Assembly (NCBI RefSeq): GCF_900184245.1
Contig: NZ_FXXB01000008.1
Location: forward strand, 1,588,146-1,652,145
Direction: 5' to 3'
Source: Brachybacterium massiliense
GTDB lineage: Bacteria; Actinomycetota; Actinomycetes; Actinomycetales; Dermabacteraceae
DNA: 64,000 bases
Shown here: one piece after another, positions 32,490 through 41,816 of the stretch
How the letters are laid out: each line of letters begins with the position of its first letter
Numbering within the stretch: the stretch's first letter is position 1
Position numbers and translations under genes: made by a program
The notes under the pieces: model-generated
What the model saw: the letters and a program-made list of their open reading frames with translations, nothing else
Told to the model about the DNA's origin: nothing
Database searches by the model: none

Positions 32490-33448
32490 GCGCCGAAGGC
32501 CCGACGGGCGCCGACGGGCAGGCGGGCGCCGACGCCGCGATGAGCGCTGACGTCGCTGCCGACGCGCACCTCCCGGTCACCGACGCCCACCTGCACCTGT
32601 GGGATCTCGGCGCGAGCCCTTACGCCTGGCTCGCCGGGGCGCCGGCCCCGCTGCGCCGCACGGTGTCGATCGAGGATGTGCGCGATGAGCTGCGTGCTCG
32701 CGGCGTCACCCGCGTGATCCTGGTGCAGGCCGACGACACCGCCGAGGACACCGCCCACCTGCAGGCCACTGCCCGCGCGATCGAGGCCCACGCTGCGGAG
32801 ACGGGCGCCGGGATCGACCGCGCCGACGTGGTGGGCTGGCTGCCGCTGATGGATACAGGCGCCGTGCGCGCCGCGCTCGCCGATCCGGCCCGCACCGCCC
32901 ACCTGGTGGGGGTGCGGCACCTGGTCCACGACGATCCCGACCCCGGGTTCCTGGACCGCCCCGACGTGGCCCGCTCCCTCGACCTGCTCGCCGGCGCCGG
33001 CCTGCCGCTGGATGTCCCCGACGCCTTCGAGCGGCACATGGCGCAGGTGGTGCGCGTGGCCCAGCGTCATCCCGGGCTCACCGTGGTGCTCGACCACCTG
33101 GGCAAACCCCCGCTCGGCGACGCCGCGGCGATGGTGCGCTGGCGTGAGCAGATCGAGGCGATCGCGGCCTGCCCGAACGTGGTCGCGAAGGTCTCCGGGC
33201 TCGCCACCAGCGGGAATGGCGACTTCACCGAGGCGGTCGAGGTCGCCGTGGAGCTGTTCGGACCGCAGCGGCTGATGGTCGGCTCGGACTGGCCGATCGC
33301 GCCGACGCCCCTGGACCTCGGCAGCGGCTTCGCGCCGCTGCTCGCCCAGGTGCGCGAGCGCGAGGAGGGCGCCGCGCGCGCGATGCTGCACGGCACCGCG
33401 GCGCGGATCTACCGCCGGCTCGGCGAGCAGATCCCCTCGTCCGACTGA
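32486..33448 (+). CDS. Amidohydrolase-superfamily L-fuconolactonase
   Basis: A 320-residue COG3618-type amidohydrolase with metal-site DAHLHLWD (33-40), HLVHDDPD, VVLDHLGKP and the terminal SDWP (GSDWPIAPT). L-fucono-1,5-lactonase in oxidative fucose pathways belongs to this group. An Ala/Asp-rich N-terminal extension of about 25 residues precedes the conserved start; an internal ATG at residue 20 is an alternative. Start overlaps the AKR stop by 4 bp. Confidence 0.86.
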   Translation: MSAEGPTGADGQAGADAAMSADVAADAHLPVTDAHLHLWDLGASPYAWLAGAPAPLRRTVSIEDVRDELRARGVTRVILVQADDTAEDTAHLQATARAIEAHAAETGAGIDRADVVGWLPLMDTGAVRAALADPARTAHLVGVRHLVHDDPDPGFLDRPDVARSLDLLAGAGLPLDVPDAFERHMAQVVRVAQRHPGLTVVLDHLGKPPLGDAAAMVRWREQIEAIAACPNVVAKVSGLATSGNGDFTEAVEVAVELFGPQRLMVGSDWPIAPTPLDLGSGFAPLLAQVREREEGAARAMLHGTAARIYRRLGEQIPSSD

Positions 33449-33514
33449 GCCGGTCGGCACCGTTGCATCCGGCCGGTGACCGGCCCCGTCGGGCCGATCA
33501 GACGCATCCCTGCC

Positions 33515-34732
33515 TCAGCGCCGGTCCTCGATCTCGAGCAGACTCGCGGCGCTCTCGATCTCCTCGACCTCGGGGCGCTCCTTCTCCATCCGCTCGATGT
33601 ACGGCTGGGCCCGCTGGACCTGCTGCTCGAGGCTGTTGACCGTGGTCAGGAAGTTCTCGTTGGCCTTGGTGCGGAAGGCGTCGATCCCGTCCATCGTGGT
33701 GAACAGGTTGTCGAAGGCCTTCTGCAGCGTCTCGGGGGAGACGCCCGAGGTCGCGGCCTGCTCCTGGATCTTCAGCGAGTTGTCCGCGAGCATCTGCGAG
33801 GTGCGGCCGATCAGGTCGTCGGTGGTGCGGTTGACCGCGTCGATCTGGTCCAGCACGATCTTCTGGTTCTCGAGCGCCTGCGCGGTGATCACGGCGGTGC
33901 GCAGCGCGGTCACCGTGGTGGTGCGGGCCCGCTCCACACCCTGCTGGAGCTTGGTGTTGTTGTCCTCGATCAGGCCCATCGACAGGTAGGCCTGCACGGT
34001 CACGGCGATCTGGGTGGCCACGTCCTGGCGGCGCTGGCGCACCGCGAACAGCACGTCGCGCTCCATTGCGTCGGCCTCCTGCGCCTTGCCCTCGGCGCGC
34101 AGCTGCTCGGCCCGGCGCACCGTGCGGTCATCCAGCAGGTTCAGCAGGTACGCCGCCTTCTGCAGCGCACCGAGGTCCTCCCACAGCCCGCGCCGCTCGA
34201 CAGCCAGCTCGGCGTTGTCCTTCTGCAGCATCTCCTGGCCGCGGCTGAGCGCACCGAGCACCTCGTCCAGCTGGTCCTGGTTCGACTCGAAGTTGCGGAA
34301 GTAGCGCTTGGCCAGGTTGCGGCCGGGCAGCCAGCCCAGCGCCTTCTCGGCGAAGGTCTCCTCCTTCGGGGCGAGGTCCTCCATGGTGGTGCGCAGCTCG
34401 GAGAGGGACTTCGCGACCGAGGCCTGCGCGTTCCCCTTCTCCTTCGACTCCCGCAGCGACTGCTGCATGAAGCGGGAGGAGGTCTGGCTGGTGCGCTCGA
34501 AGGTGCGGCGCGCGACCGCCCCCAGTGCGTTGACCTGGGCGGTGAACTCCTGGGAGTGAGGGTTCAGGCCCGAGACCTGATCCACCCAGGCGTCGGCCCG
34601 CTGCTCGAGCTCCTGTTGCTGCTCGGCGGGCAGGTCGGGCAGCACCGAGACGGCGTCGTCGTCGCTGATCTGCTCGACCGGCTCGGCGGGCGTGATCTCC
34701 TCGGCGGGGGTGGGCGGCTGCAGCTTGTCCAT
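33515..34732 (-). CDS. TelA/KlaA-family toxic anion resistance protein
   Basis: A 405-residue, mostly helical cytoplasmic protein with long coiled-coil segments, matching TelA (DUF/PF05816 family; tellurite or other toxic-anion resistance, associated with cell-envelope stress in Gram-positives). Conserved stretches include NAELAVERRGLWEDLGALQKAAYLL and TVTALRTAVITAQALENQKIVLDQI. CAGGAGG lies before the ATG. It follows the XpaC-like gene by 61 bp, the usual pair. The molecular function of the family is not established. Confidence 0.92.
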   Translation of the reverse strand: MDKLQPPTPAEEITPAEPVEQISDDDAVSVLPDLPAEQQQELEQRADAWVDQVSGLNPHSQEFTAQVNALGAVARRTFERTSQTSSRFMQQSLRESKEKGNAQASVAKSLSELRTTMEDLAPKEETFAEKALGWLPGRNLAKRYFRNFESNQDQLDEVLGALSRGQEMLQKDNAELAVERRGLWEDLGALQKAAYLLNLLDDRTVRRAEQLRAEGKAQEADAMERDVLFAVRQRRQDVATQIAVTVQAYLSMGLIEDNNTKLQQGVERARTTTVTALRTAVITAQALENQKIVLDQIDAVNRTTDDLIGRTSQMLADNSLKIQEQAATSGVSPETLQKAFDNLFTTMDGIDAFRTKANENFLTTVNSLEQQVQRAQPYIERMEKERPEVEEIESAASLLEIEDRR

Positions 34733-34793
34733 CGGGGCCTCCTGGGCAGTGCGGTTTGTGGAAGTCGGTGCGGGGACGGTGTGGTCCGGGACG

Positions 34794-35720
34794 TCAGACG
34801 TCGATGATCGGGTTCAGGTGCTGATCGGCGAAGCGGGTGCGCAGGAACTCCGAGTGCACCTCGAGGGAGCGGGAGACCCCGCCCACGATGTCGCGCTCGA
34901 TCTGCTCGACCCCCTCGGCCAGCACGTTCAGCTGACGGTCGATGCTGCCGAGGTTATCCAGCGCCTCCTGGCGAGCGGATCCCTCGAAGGTCTGCAGAAA
35001 GCCGAGGGTGTCGCTCGCGGCGTCGACCAGCTCGGGCACATAGCGGCTGGCCATTCCCTCGAGCATCGTGACCTCGCCCGAGGAGGGGCGCAGCGACTGC
35101 AGCTGCTCGGAGCCCACCAGCGCATCGATCCGGGTGAGCAGGGACTGCACATCGTCGAGCACCTCGGTCGCGGCGGGCACCACGGCCTGCGGGCGCAGGC
35201 GGGTGAGGCGCTCGCGCGTGGTGGCGTCGGCCTCGAGGATCCGCTCGAGCACGGCGCGGGTGCCCTCGGGCACCGTCTCGCCCAGCAGCGCGGGATCCTT
35301 CTCGCGGCGCGGGGCGTTCAGCACCAGCGCGCTCCCGCCGAGGGTCAGTGCGCCGACGCCCGCCGCGGCGCCGAGCACCGGCAACGGCCCTGCGAGCGCT
35401 GTGCCGAGCCCCACCACGACCGTCGCGATCGCCGCGAGACCGCCCAGCAGCAGCGGCGCGCCGACGCGCACCAGCGGGGAGCGGCCCGGGCGACCGACGC
35501 TCTTCGAGCCGGGGGAGTGGACCTTCCCCTCGAGCGGTTTCTGGACCGGTCCCCACAGGTCCCGGCGCTCCGCGGTGGCCTTCCAGGGCAGATCCTGATC
35601 GCCGGGGGCGGGGGTGCGCGGCCCGGTGGAGGGAGAGGGGGAAGCGGGCGCGAAGGGGTCGGGGAACCTGCCGTTCCCGTCGTGCGGCCGCTCGGCCGAC
35701 GGATCGTGTCCTGCGCTCAC
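34794..35720 (-). CDS. XpaC-like protein, partner of TelA
   Basis: A 308-residue protein with a Pro/Asp-rich N-terminus (1-50), PLEGKVHSP (62-70), two hydrophobic segments (about 83-125) and a helical C-terminus ending in SLEVHSEFLRTRFAD. It is the paralogue of the 13235-14116 product. XpaC-family proteins are named after hydrolysis of indolyl phosphate dyes in Bacillus but their role is unclear; the constant association with TelA suggests a membrane-linked complex. Confidence 0.75.
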   Translation of the reverse strand: MSAGHDPSAERPHDGNGRFPDPFAPASPSPSTGPRTPAPGDQDLPWKATAERRDLWGPVQKPLEGKVHSPGSKSVGRPGRSPLVRVGAPLLLGGLAAIATVVVGLGTALAGPLPVLGAAAGVGALTLGGSALVLNAPRREKDPALLGETVPEGTRAVLERILEADATTRERLTRLRPQAVVPAATEVLDDVQSLLTRIDALVGSEQLQSLRPSSGEVTMLEGMASRYVPELVDAASDTLGFLQTFEGSARQEALDNLGSIDRQLNVLAEGVEQIERDIVGGVSRSLEVHSEFLRTRFADQHLNPIIDV

Positions 35721-35774
35721 CGGTTCCCGCTGTCCTCCTCGAGGCGTGGACGATGCCCGGCACGGAGAAGGGGA

Positions 35775-35796
35775 GGAGCAGTGCTGACACTGCTCC
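35775..35796 (-). terminator. Hairpin ending the iolD-side operon
   Basis: GGAGCAGTG (35775-35783) pairs perfectly with CACTGCTCC (35788-35796) around CTGA. It lies in the 161-bp gap after the Gfo/Idh gene and before the XpaC-like gene. Confidence 0.6.
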
Positions 35797-35881
35797 GGGC
35801 ACCGTGCGCGCCTCGTCCTGGGCGTGTCGAAAGGTTATCGCGAGCCGCTGGACGCCGCCCGGGGATTCGCCGGGCGCGAAC

Positions 35882-37057
35882 TCAGACCTGCGCCACCTGC
35901 TGCCAGCTCCGCGATGCCGCCGAGCGCATGATCGCCTCGCAGACCTCCGCGGCGGCGAGCCCATCGGCCGTGCTCGGCGCCAGGTGCGTGCCGCGGGTGG
36001 CGTCCGAGAGGAAGGCCGCCGCCTCGATCGTCTTGAGGTCGTCGAAGCTCATCGGGATGCCGGGGCCCGGCTGGAATCGGGCGTAGTCGCCGTGGCCGGG
36101 GGCGGCGAGCACGGTGGTGTAGCCGTGCTCGGTGCCGCCTTCGCCGATCATCACCTCGAACTCGTTCATGCGGGTGAAGGACCAGCGCGCCGAGCCCTCG
36201 GTGCCGAACACCTCGAGCGCGTAGTCGCTGCGGTGCCCGCGCGCCACCCGCGAGGACTCGAGCGTGGCATGCGCGCCGTGGGACAGCGTGCCGAGCGCCG
36301 CCACCCAGTCCTCGTTCCGCACCGGGCCGCGCTCGTTCCCGATCTCGAAGCCGCCGTGGCCCACCCCGAGCTTGGTGGGGATCGGACGCTCCGGGATGAA
36401 CACGTCCGAGGTGGCGGTGACCTCGGTGAGACGCTGCCCGGTCACGTGCTGGACCAGATCCGCGCCGTGCGAGAGCAGGTCGCCGATCACTCCGCTGCCG
36501 CCCTTGTCCCGGTCGTAGCGCCAGGTCAGCGGACTGTCGGGGGAGGAGGCGTAGTCGGCGATCAGCCAGCAGCGCACATTGGTGATCCGCCCCAGCCGTC
36601 CCTGCGCGATCATCTCGCGCAGATGTGCGATCGCGGGGGCGTGGCGGTAGTTGAAGCCGACGGCGGTGGCGATCCCGGCCCCGTCCCGCGCGGCTGCGGC
36701 GGCGTCGTGGATCTCCCGGGACTGCGCCGCGGAGACTCCCATCGGCTTCTCGATCCAGAACGGCTTGCCGGCCCGGGCTGCGGCGACGGCGAAGTCGCGA
36801 TGCAGGAAGTTCGGCGAGCAGATCGAGACGACGTCCACCGCGGGATCGGCGAGCACCTCCTCGATGCCCGGGGCCGCCCGTTCGAAGCCGAACTGCTCCG
36901 TGGCGGCCTGCTGGTTCTCCTGGATCGGGTCCGCGGCCACCACCAGGCGGGGACGGATCCCGAGCTCGGGGAAGCGGGAGGGGAGGCGCTGGTAGGAGGA
37001 GGCGTGCAGCCGCCCCATCCACCCCAGGCTCACCAGGCCGATGCCGATCTCACGCAT
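35882..37057 (-). CDS. Gfo/Idh/MocA-family oxidoreductase of the inositol operon
   Basis: A 391-residue NAD-dependent dehydrogenase: LVSLGWMGRLHA (8-19, Gly-rich loop variant), IEKPMG (about 103-108) and the C-terminal domain with GDLLSHGADLVQHV, where His is the substrate-site residue. Last gene of the iolD-mmsA-isomerase operon; likely acts on an inositol isomer or inosose, for example as scyllo-inositol dehydrogenase, complementing the IolG-like enzyme on the other strand. Specificity is inference. Start 42 bp after the isomerase stop, with AAGGAG upstream. Confidence 0.85.
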   Translation of the reverse strand: MREIGIGLVSLGWMGRLHASSYQRLPSRFPELGIRPRLVVAADPIQENQQAATEQFGFERAAPGIEEVLADPAVDVVSICSPNFLHRDFAVAAARAGKPFWIEKPMGVSAAQSREIHDAAAAARDGAGIATAVGFNYRHAPAIAHLREMIAQGRLGRITNVRCWLIADYASSPDSPLTWRYDRDKGGSGVIGDLLSHGADLVQHVTGQRLTEVTATSDVFIPERPIPTKLGVGHGGFEIGNERGPVRNEDWVAALGTLSHGAHATLESSRVARGHRSDYALEVFGTEGSARWSFTRMNEFEVMIGEGGTEHGYTTVLAAPGHGDYARFQPGPGIPMSFDDLKTIEAAAFLSDATRGTHLAPSTADGLAAAEVCEAIMRSAASRSWQQVAQV

Positions 37058-37099
37058 GGGTGTGCTCCTTCGTCAGGGGCTGCCCCGGACGGCTCCAGC

Positions 37100-38059
37100 T
37101 CACTTGATGCCCAGGCCGCACTCGGCCAGGAACTCACGGGTGGCGATCGCGTTGGGCAGCGGCAGCGCGGGGTCGCAGGGGTAGAGGTCCTGCTCGCAGA
37201 TCACGTACAGCTCACGGTCCAGGGTGGTGAGCTTCTGGACCAGGTCGCGCATGTCCGGCAGCCCCGCCGGTGGCCGTACCGAGGCGCCCTTGGCCACGGC
37301 CTCGCCGAAGGGCCAGTCCTTCTCGTGCGCCTCACGGGTGATGTCCGGATCGAAGGCCTTGATGTGGACGTAGCCGATCCGCTCCGGGTACTCCTCGATC
37401 ATCAGCACCGGGTCCCCGCCGCCGTAGACGATGTGGCCGGTGTCCAGGCAGAAGCTCACCAGCTCCGGATCGGTGGCCTCGAAGACCCGCGCGATCTCCT
37501 CCGGGGTCTCGATGTGGCTGTCCCCGTGGGGGTGCAGCACCATCGTCAGCCCGTAGTCCTCCTTGAGCAGCTTGCCCAGGCGGTTGGCGTTGGTGACGTA
37601 GAGCTTCCACGCCTCCCCGGTCAGCTCCCGGTCATCGGTGAACTCCCAGGTCTTGTCATCCCGGTACAGCGGCGGCAGATGCACCATGTACTCCGCGCCC
37701 ACCGCGGCATGGGTCTCGGCGATCGCCCGGAAGGTGCGCTCGGTCTCCGCCCATGCCTCCTCCTTGTGCAGCACGCCCCAGCCGGTGCCGGCCACGACGC
37801 GGAAGCCGTGCTCGTCCATCACGGACTGCAGCTGCTTCGCATCCTGGGGGAAGTAGCCCCAGGGGCCGGTCTCCATCACGGAGAAGCCCGCCTGCGCCAT
37901 CTCCGCGAGCGCCGTGCGCCAGGGGATCTGCTTCTCGTCCTCGGGGAACCACACGCCCCACTGGTCGGGGCACACCCCGATGGTGAGCTTGTCGAACGGC
38001 GGCTCGGGATTGCGGGACCTGTCAATGCGCGGGGAGGTGGTCGCGGCGGTGGAGGTCAT
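37100..38059 (-). CDS. TIM-barrel isomerase/dehydratase, IolE/IolI-like
   Basis: A 319-residue AP-endonuclease-2-fold protein. CPDQWGVWFPEDEKQIPW near the N-terminus and metal ligands in LHPHGDSHIET, CLDTGHIVYGG, VHIKAF and ICEQDLYP are clear. In inositol operons this fold supplies inosose dehydratase (IolE), inosose isomerase (IolI) or IolH; no other IolE candidate is present, so 2-keto-myo-inositol dehydratase is the most economical call. ATG 38059 is chosen because GAAGGAGAA lies just upstream. Confidence 0.75.
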   Translation of the reverse strand: MTSTAATTSPRIDRSRNPEPPFDKLTIGVCPDQWGVWFPEDEKQIPWRTALAEMAQAGFSVMETGPWGYFPQDAKQLQSVMDEHGFRVVAGTGWGVLHKEEAWAETERTFRAIAETHAAVGAEYMVHLPPLYRDDKTWEFTDDRELTGEAWKLYVTNANRLGKLLKEDYGLTMVLHPHGDSHIETPEEIARVFEATDPELVSFCLDTGHIVYGGGDPVLMIEEYPERIGYVHIKAFDPDITREAHEKDWPFGEAVAKGASVRPPAGLPDMRDLVQKLTTLDRELYVICEQDLYPCDPALPLPNAIATREFLAECGLGIK

Positions 38060-38112
38060 GCGGGCTTCTCCTTCGAAGGGGTGGGCGATGCAGGTCGGGC
38101 GGCGGCGCAGCG

Positions 38113-38167
38113 AACAGTCTGCTGGCGAACCACTTTCGAGGCCGAAGTGGTTCGCCAGCGGGCTGTT
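38113..38167 (-). terminator. Long hairpin between mmsA and the isomerase gene
   Basis: The 15-bp core, GCTGGCGAACCACTT (38121-38135) and its perfect complement (38145-38159), extends outward to 23 positions with only two G-T type mismatches (38113-38120 with 38160-38167). Located 32 bp after mmsA within the operon; likely a terminator/attenuator or processing site. Confidence 0.6.
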
Positions 38168-38199
38168 GGTCCCGTGTCGCGGCGCCGCGCCCCGGCCGG

Positions 38200-39699
38200 T
38201 CAGTCGTGGGTGGGGAAGCTCATCGAGCTCTCGACGGTCTCGTTCTGGGAGGGCCAGCGAGTGGTGACGGCCTTCTGGCGGGTGTAGAAGCCGACGCCCT
38301 CGGGGCCGTGGGCGTGGTGCTCGCCGAACAGCGAGTCCTTCCAACCGCCGAAGGAGTAGTAACCCACGGGCGTGGGGATCGGGACGTTGATGCCGATCAT
38401 GCCGACGGTGACCTCGTCCTCGAAGCGGCGCGCGTAGTGGCCCGAGTCGGTGAAGATCGCGGTGCCGTTGCCGAAGGGCGAGCCGTTGACCAGTGCGATC
38501 GCCTCGTCGAAGTTGTTCACGTGCATCACCACCAGCACCGGTCCGAAGACCTCCTCGGTGTAGGTGGGGTGGTCGGCGGCGAGATCGGTGATGACGGTGG
38601 GGCCCACGAAGTTGCCGTTCTCGTAGCCCTCGACCACCAGGCCGCGTCCGTCCACCACGATGGTGGCGCCGGCCTGCTCGGCCTCGTCGGTCATGCGGAT
38701 CACGCGGTCGCGGGCCTCCGGGGTGATGACCGGGGGCATGTCCGTGCTCGGATCATCGCCCGGGCCCACTGTCAGCTTCTCCGCCTCGGCCTTGATCGCT
38801 GCGAGGAAGGCCTCGTGGGAATCGCCCACGGTCACGGCGACAGGGACGGCCATGCAGCGCTCGCCGGCGGAGCCGAAGGCGCCCGAGGCGACCTGCGAGG
38901 CGGCGAACTCGATGTTCGCATCCGGCATCACCACCGCGTGGTTGTTCGCCCCGCCGAGGGCCTGGACGCGCTTGCCGGCCGCGGAGGCAGTGGCGTGGAC
39001 GTGCTTGGCGATCGGGGTGGAGCCCACGAAGGACACCGCGGAGACGCCGGCGTGGGTGGAGAGCGCATCGACCACGGTCTTGCCGCCGTGGACCACCTGG
39101 AACACGCCGTCGGGCAGCCCGGCCTCCTGGTAGAGGCGGGCCACGATGTTCGAGGCGGAGGGATCGCGCTCGGACGGCTTGAGGATGAAGGCGTTGCCGG
39201 TCGCGATCGCGATCGGGTGCATCCAGAACGGGACCATGGCCGGGAAGTTGAACGGCGTGATCCCGGCGACCACGCCGAGCGGCTGGCGCAGGGTGTGGGA
39301 GTCGACCCCGGTGGAGACGTTCTGGGAGAAGCCTCCCTTGAGGTCCTGGGTGATGGAGGTGGCGAACTCGAGGGTCTCCAGGCCGCGGGCGATCTCGCCC
39401 TTCGCATCGGCGAGGGTCTTGCCGTGCTCGCGGGAGATGACCACCGCGATCTCGTCGGTGTGATCGATCATCAGCTGACGCATGCGGTAGAGGATCTGGG
39501 TGCGCTTGGCCAGCGAGACCCTGCCCCAGTCGGCCTGCGCGGCGGCGGCGACCCGGACGGCCTGGTCGACGGTCGCGGCATCGCCCAGGTGAAGAGTGCC
39601 GACCTCGCCGCCGGTGGCGGGGTTCATGATCGGCTGGGTCTGCCCGGACTCGCCCGCGGTCTCGCGGCCATCTATCCAGTGCATGATCTCGTATCCCAT
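38200..39699 (-). CDS. mmsA: CoA-acylating methylmalonate/malonate-semialdehyde dehydrogenase (MmsA/IolA)
   Basis: A 499-residue aldehyde dehydrogenase. The family motifs FVGSTPIAKHV (nucleotide fold) and GSAGERCMAVPVAV, with the catalytic Cys in ERCMA, are diagnostic of CoA-dependent MmsA/IolA. It turns malonate semialdehyde into acetyl-CoA and CO2, the last step of inositol catabolism. Lies 84 bp after iolD; AAGGAGAT precedes the ATG. Confidence 0.93.
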   Translation of the reverse strand: MGYEIMHWIDGRETAGESGQTQPIMNPATGGEVGTLHLGDAATVDQAVRVAAAAQADWGRVSLAKRTQILYRMRQLMIDHTDEIAVVISREHGKTLADAKGEIARGLETLEFATSITQDLKGGFSQNVSTGVDSHTLRQPLGVVAGITPFNFPAMVPFWMHPIAIATGNAFILKPSERDPSASNIVARLYQEAGLPDGVFQVVHGGKTVVDALSTHAGVSAVSFVGSTPIAKHVHATASAAGKRVQALGGANNHAVVMPDANIEFAASQVASGAFGSAGERCMAVPVAVTVGDSHEAFLAAIKAEAEKLTVGPGDDPSTDMPPVITPEARDRVIRMTDEAEQAGATIVVDGRGLVVEGYENGNFVGPTVITDLAADHPTYTEEVFGPVLVVMHVNNFDEAIALVNGSPFGNGTAIFTDSGHYARRFEDEVTVGMIGINVPIPTPVGYYSFGGWKDSLFGEHHAHGPEGVGFYTRQKAVTTRWPSQNETVESSMSFPTHD

Positions 39700-39783
39700 G
39701 GGTATCTCCTTGCGGGTGGGGCTGTCAGGGGGTCTCGTCAGATGTGTAGAAGGGACAGCGGGACATCGGGCCGACGGGCCTGG

Positions 39784-41694
39784 TCAGAGGTAGTGGCGCT
39801 GCGGGGACTGCTTGTCCTCGTAGACGCCGCGGGCGGCCTGGGTGGATTCGAGGGTTGACACCTCGGAGACCGGCACGTCCCACCAGCTGTTGCCGGGCGG
39901 GTTGGGGCCGTACAGGTCGGTGTTGACCACGATCGCTGTGGCTTCGGTCGAGGCCTCGGCCCGGCGGTAGGCCTCGCGGAACGATGCCGTGTCCGAGACC
40001 TCCTGGACCTCGATGCCGTAGGAGCGGATGTTGGCAGGGATGTCGAGCGGGACCAGCCCGCCGTCGAGCAGCCCGCTCTTCTCGTCGCGCATGCGGTACT
40101 TCGTGCCGAAGCGCTGGCTGCCGTGCGACTCGGACAGCGAGCCGATCGAGGACCAACCGTGGTTCTGGAGGATCACCAGGATCACCTTGACACGCTCGGA
40201 GACGATCGTGGCGATCTCCTGCGGCGCCATCTGGAAGGTGCCGTCGCCGATGATCGCGACCACCTCGGAGTCGGGGGAGGCCATCTTGGCGCCGAGGGAG
40301 GCCGGCAGCTCGTAGCCCATGCAGGAGTAGCCGTACTCCAGGTGGTACTGGAGCGGGGAGCGGGCCTTCCACAGCGCCTGCAGATCGCCGGGCATCGAAC
40401 CGGCGGCGTTGATGACGATGTCGCGCTCGCCCATCATCTCGTTCAGCGCGCCGAAGATCTCGGTCTGGGCGGGCAGCTCCTGGTCGTGCGGTGCGAAGCA
40501 GGGGGCCACCAGCTCCTCCCACTCGGCGCGCAGGGCGCGGGCGCGCTCGCCGTGGGTGGTGGGTGCCTGATGCCCGGCCAGCGCCTCTCGCAGGGCGTCC
40601 AGGCCCTCGCGGGCGTCGGCGACGACCATGGTGGCGGAATGCTTGGCGGCGTCGAAGGCCTTGACGTTGAGGTTCACGAACTTCACGTCGGGGTTGCGGA
40701 AGGCAGTGTGGGAGGCGGTGGTGAAGTCGGTGTAGCGGGTGCCCACGCCGATCACCACGTCGGCCTCGGCGGCCAGCTCGTTGGCGGCATTGTTGCCGGT
40801 GGAGCCGACGCCGCCGATGCACAGCGGATGGTCGGCGGTGAGCGCGCCCTTGCCGGCCTGGGTGTCGAGCACCGGGATGCCGGTGGCATCGGTGAACGCC
40901 GCGAGCGCCTCGCTCGCCTCGGAGTAGATGGCGCCGCCGCCCGCGATCAGCACCGGGCGCTCCGCCGAGCGGATCACCTCGGCCGCGCGCTGCAGCGCGG
41001 AGGGCTCGGGCACCGGGCGGGCCACGTACCAGGTGCGCTCGCGGAAGAACTCGAGCGGCCAGTCGAAGGCCTCGGCCTGCACATCCTGCGGGAGCGAGAG
41101 GGTCACCGCGCCGGTCTCGGCGGGATCGGTGAGCACCCGCATGGCCTGCAGGGCTGCGGGGATCAGCTGCTCGGGGCGGGAGATGCGATCGAAGTAGCGG
41201 GAGACGGGGCGGAAGGCGTCGTTGACGGAGACATCGCCGGCGGTCTCGTCCTCGAGCTGCTGGAGCACAGGGTCGACGGTGCGGGTGGTGAAGATGTCGC
41301 TGGGCAGCAGCAGCACCGGGATGTGGTCCACGGTCGCGAGCGCCGCGCCGGTGATCATGTTGGTGGAGCCCGGGCCGATCGAGGCGGTGCAGGCGAAGGT
41401 CTGCAGGCGGTTCCGCGTGCGTGCGTAGGCCACCGCCGTGTGCACCATGTTCTGCTCGTTGCGCGTCATGTGGAAGGGCATCGGCGCCTCGCCCTCGGCC
41501 GGGTCCACCGCGTTCTGGAGGAGGGCCTGGCCGAGGCCTGCGACGTTGCCGTGGCCGAAGATGCCGAAGGTGCCGGGGATGAGGCGCTGCCGTACGCCGT
41601 CGCGCTCGGAGTGCTGGGCGGCGAGGAACCGCACCAGGGCCTGGGCGACGGTCAGCCGGATCGTGCCGGGGCGGGCCGGATGGGTGTGGCTCAT
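39784..41694 (-). CDS. iolD: 3D-(3,5/4)-trihydroxycyclohexane-1,2-dione hydrolase
   Basis: A 636-residue thiamine diphosphate enzyme related to acetolactate synthase, EC 3.7.1.22. It opens the ring of the trihydroxycyclohexanedione produced by IolE to 5-deoxy-glucuronate. N-terminal EQNMVHTAVAYAR/GPGSTNMITGAA and the C-terminal TPP motif GDGTFQMAPQE...NHGW are seen. First gene of the minus-strand inositol operon, diverging from iolC. Confidence 0.94.
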   Translation of the reverse strand: MSHTHPARPGTIRLTVAQALVRFLAAQHSERDGVRQRLIPGTFGIFGHGNVAGLGQALLQNAVDPAEGEAPMPFHMTRNEQNMVHTAVAYARTRNRLQTFACTASIGPGSTNMITGAALATVDHIPVLLLPSDIFTTRTVDPVLQQLEDETAGDVSVNDAFRPVSRYFDRISRPEQLIPAALQAMRVLTDPAETGAVTLSLPQDVQAEAFDWPLEFFRERTWYVARPVPEPSALQRAAEVIRSAERPVLIAGGGAIYSEASEALAAFTDATGIPVLDTQAGKGALTADHPLCIGGVGSTGNNAANELAAEADVVIGVGTRYTDFTTASHTAFRNPDVKFVNLNVKAFDAAKHSATMVVADAREGLDALREALAGHQAPTTHGERARALRAEWEELVAPCFAPHDQELPAQTEIFGALNEMMGERDIVINAAGSMPGDLQALWKARSPLQYHLEYGYSCMGYELPASLGAKMASPDSEVVAIIGDGTFQMAPQEIATIVSERVKVILVILQNHGWSSIGSLSESHGSQRFGTKYRMRDEKSGLLDGGLVPLDIPANIRSYGIEVQEVSDTASFREAYRRAEASTEATAIVVNTDLYGPNPPGNSWWDVPVSEVSTLESTQAARGVYEDKQSPQRHYL

Positions 41695-41804
41695 GCTGCC
41701 TCCGTGGTGCGGGCCAGCCGGGGCGGGCCGTGCGTGTCCCCGTCGTGCGCGGGCTGCTCGACGGTGAGTTCATCGAGCACCCAGCATGGCCCGAGCCTGC
41801 AATC

Positions 41805-41816
41805 ATGTCAAGACAT
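41805..41816. promoter_or_regulatory. ATGTCAAGACAT operator candidate
   Basis: Inverted repeat ATGTC-AA-GACAT, 111 bp before the iolD start. It matches the second site at 41979 in its TGTCNNGACA core, a form seen for HutC-type GntR operators. Confidence 0.5.
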
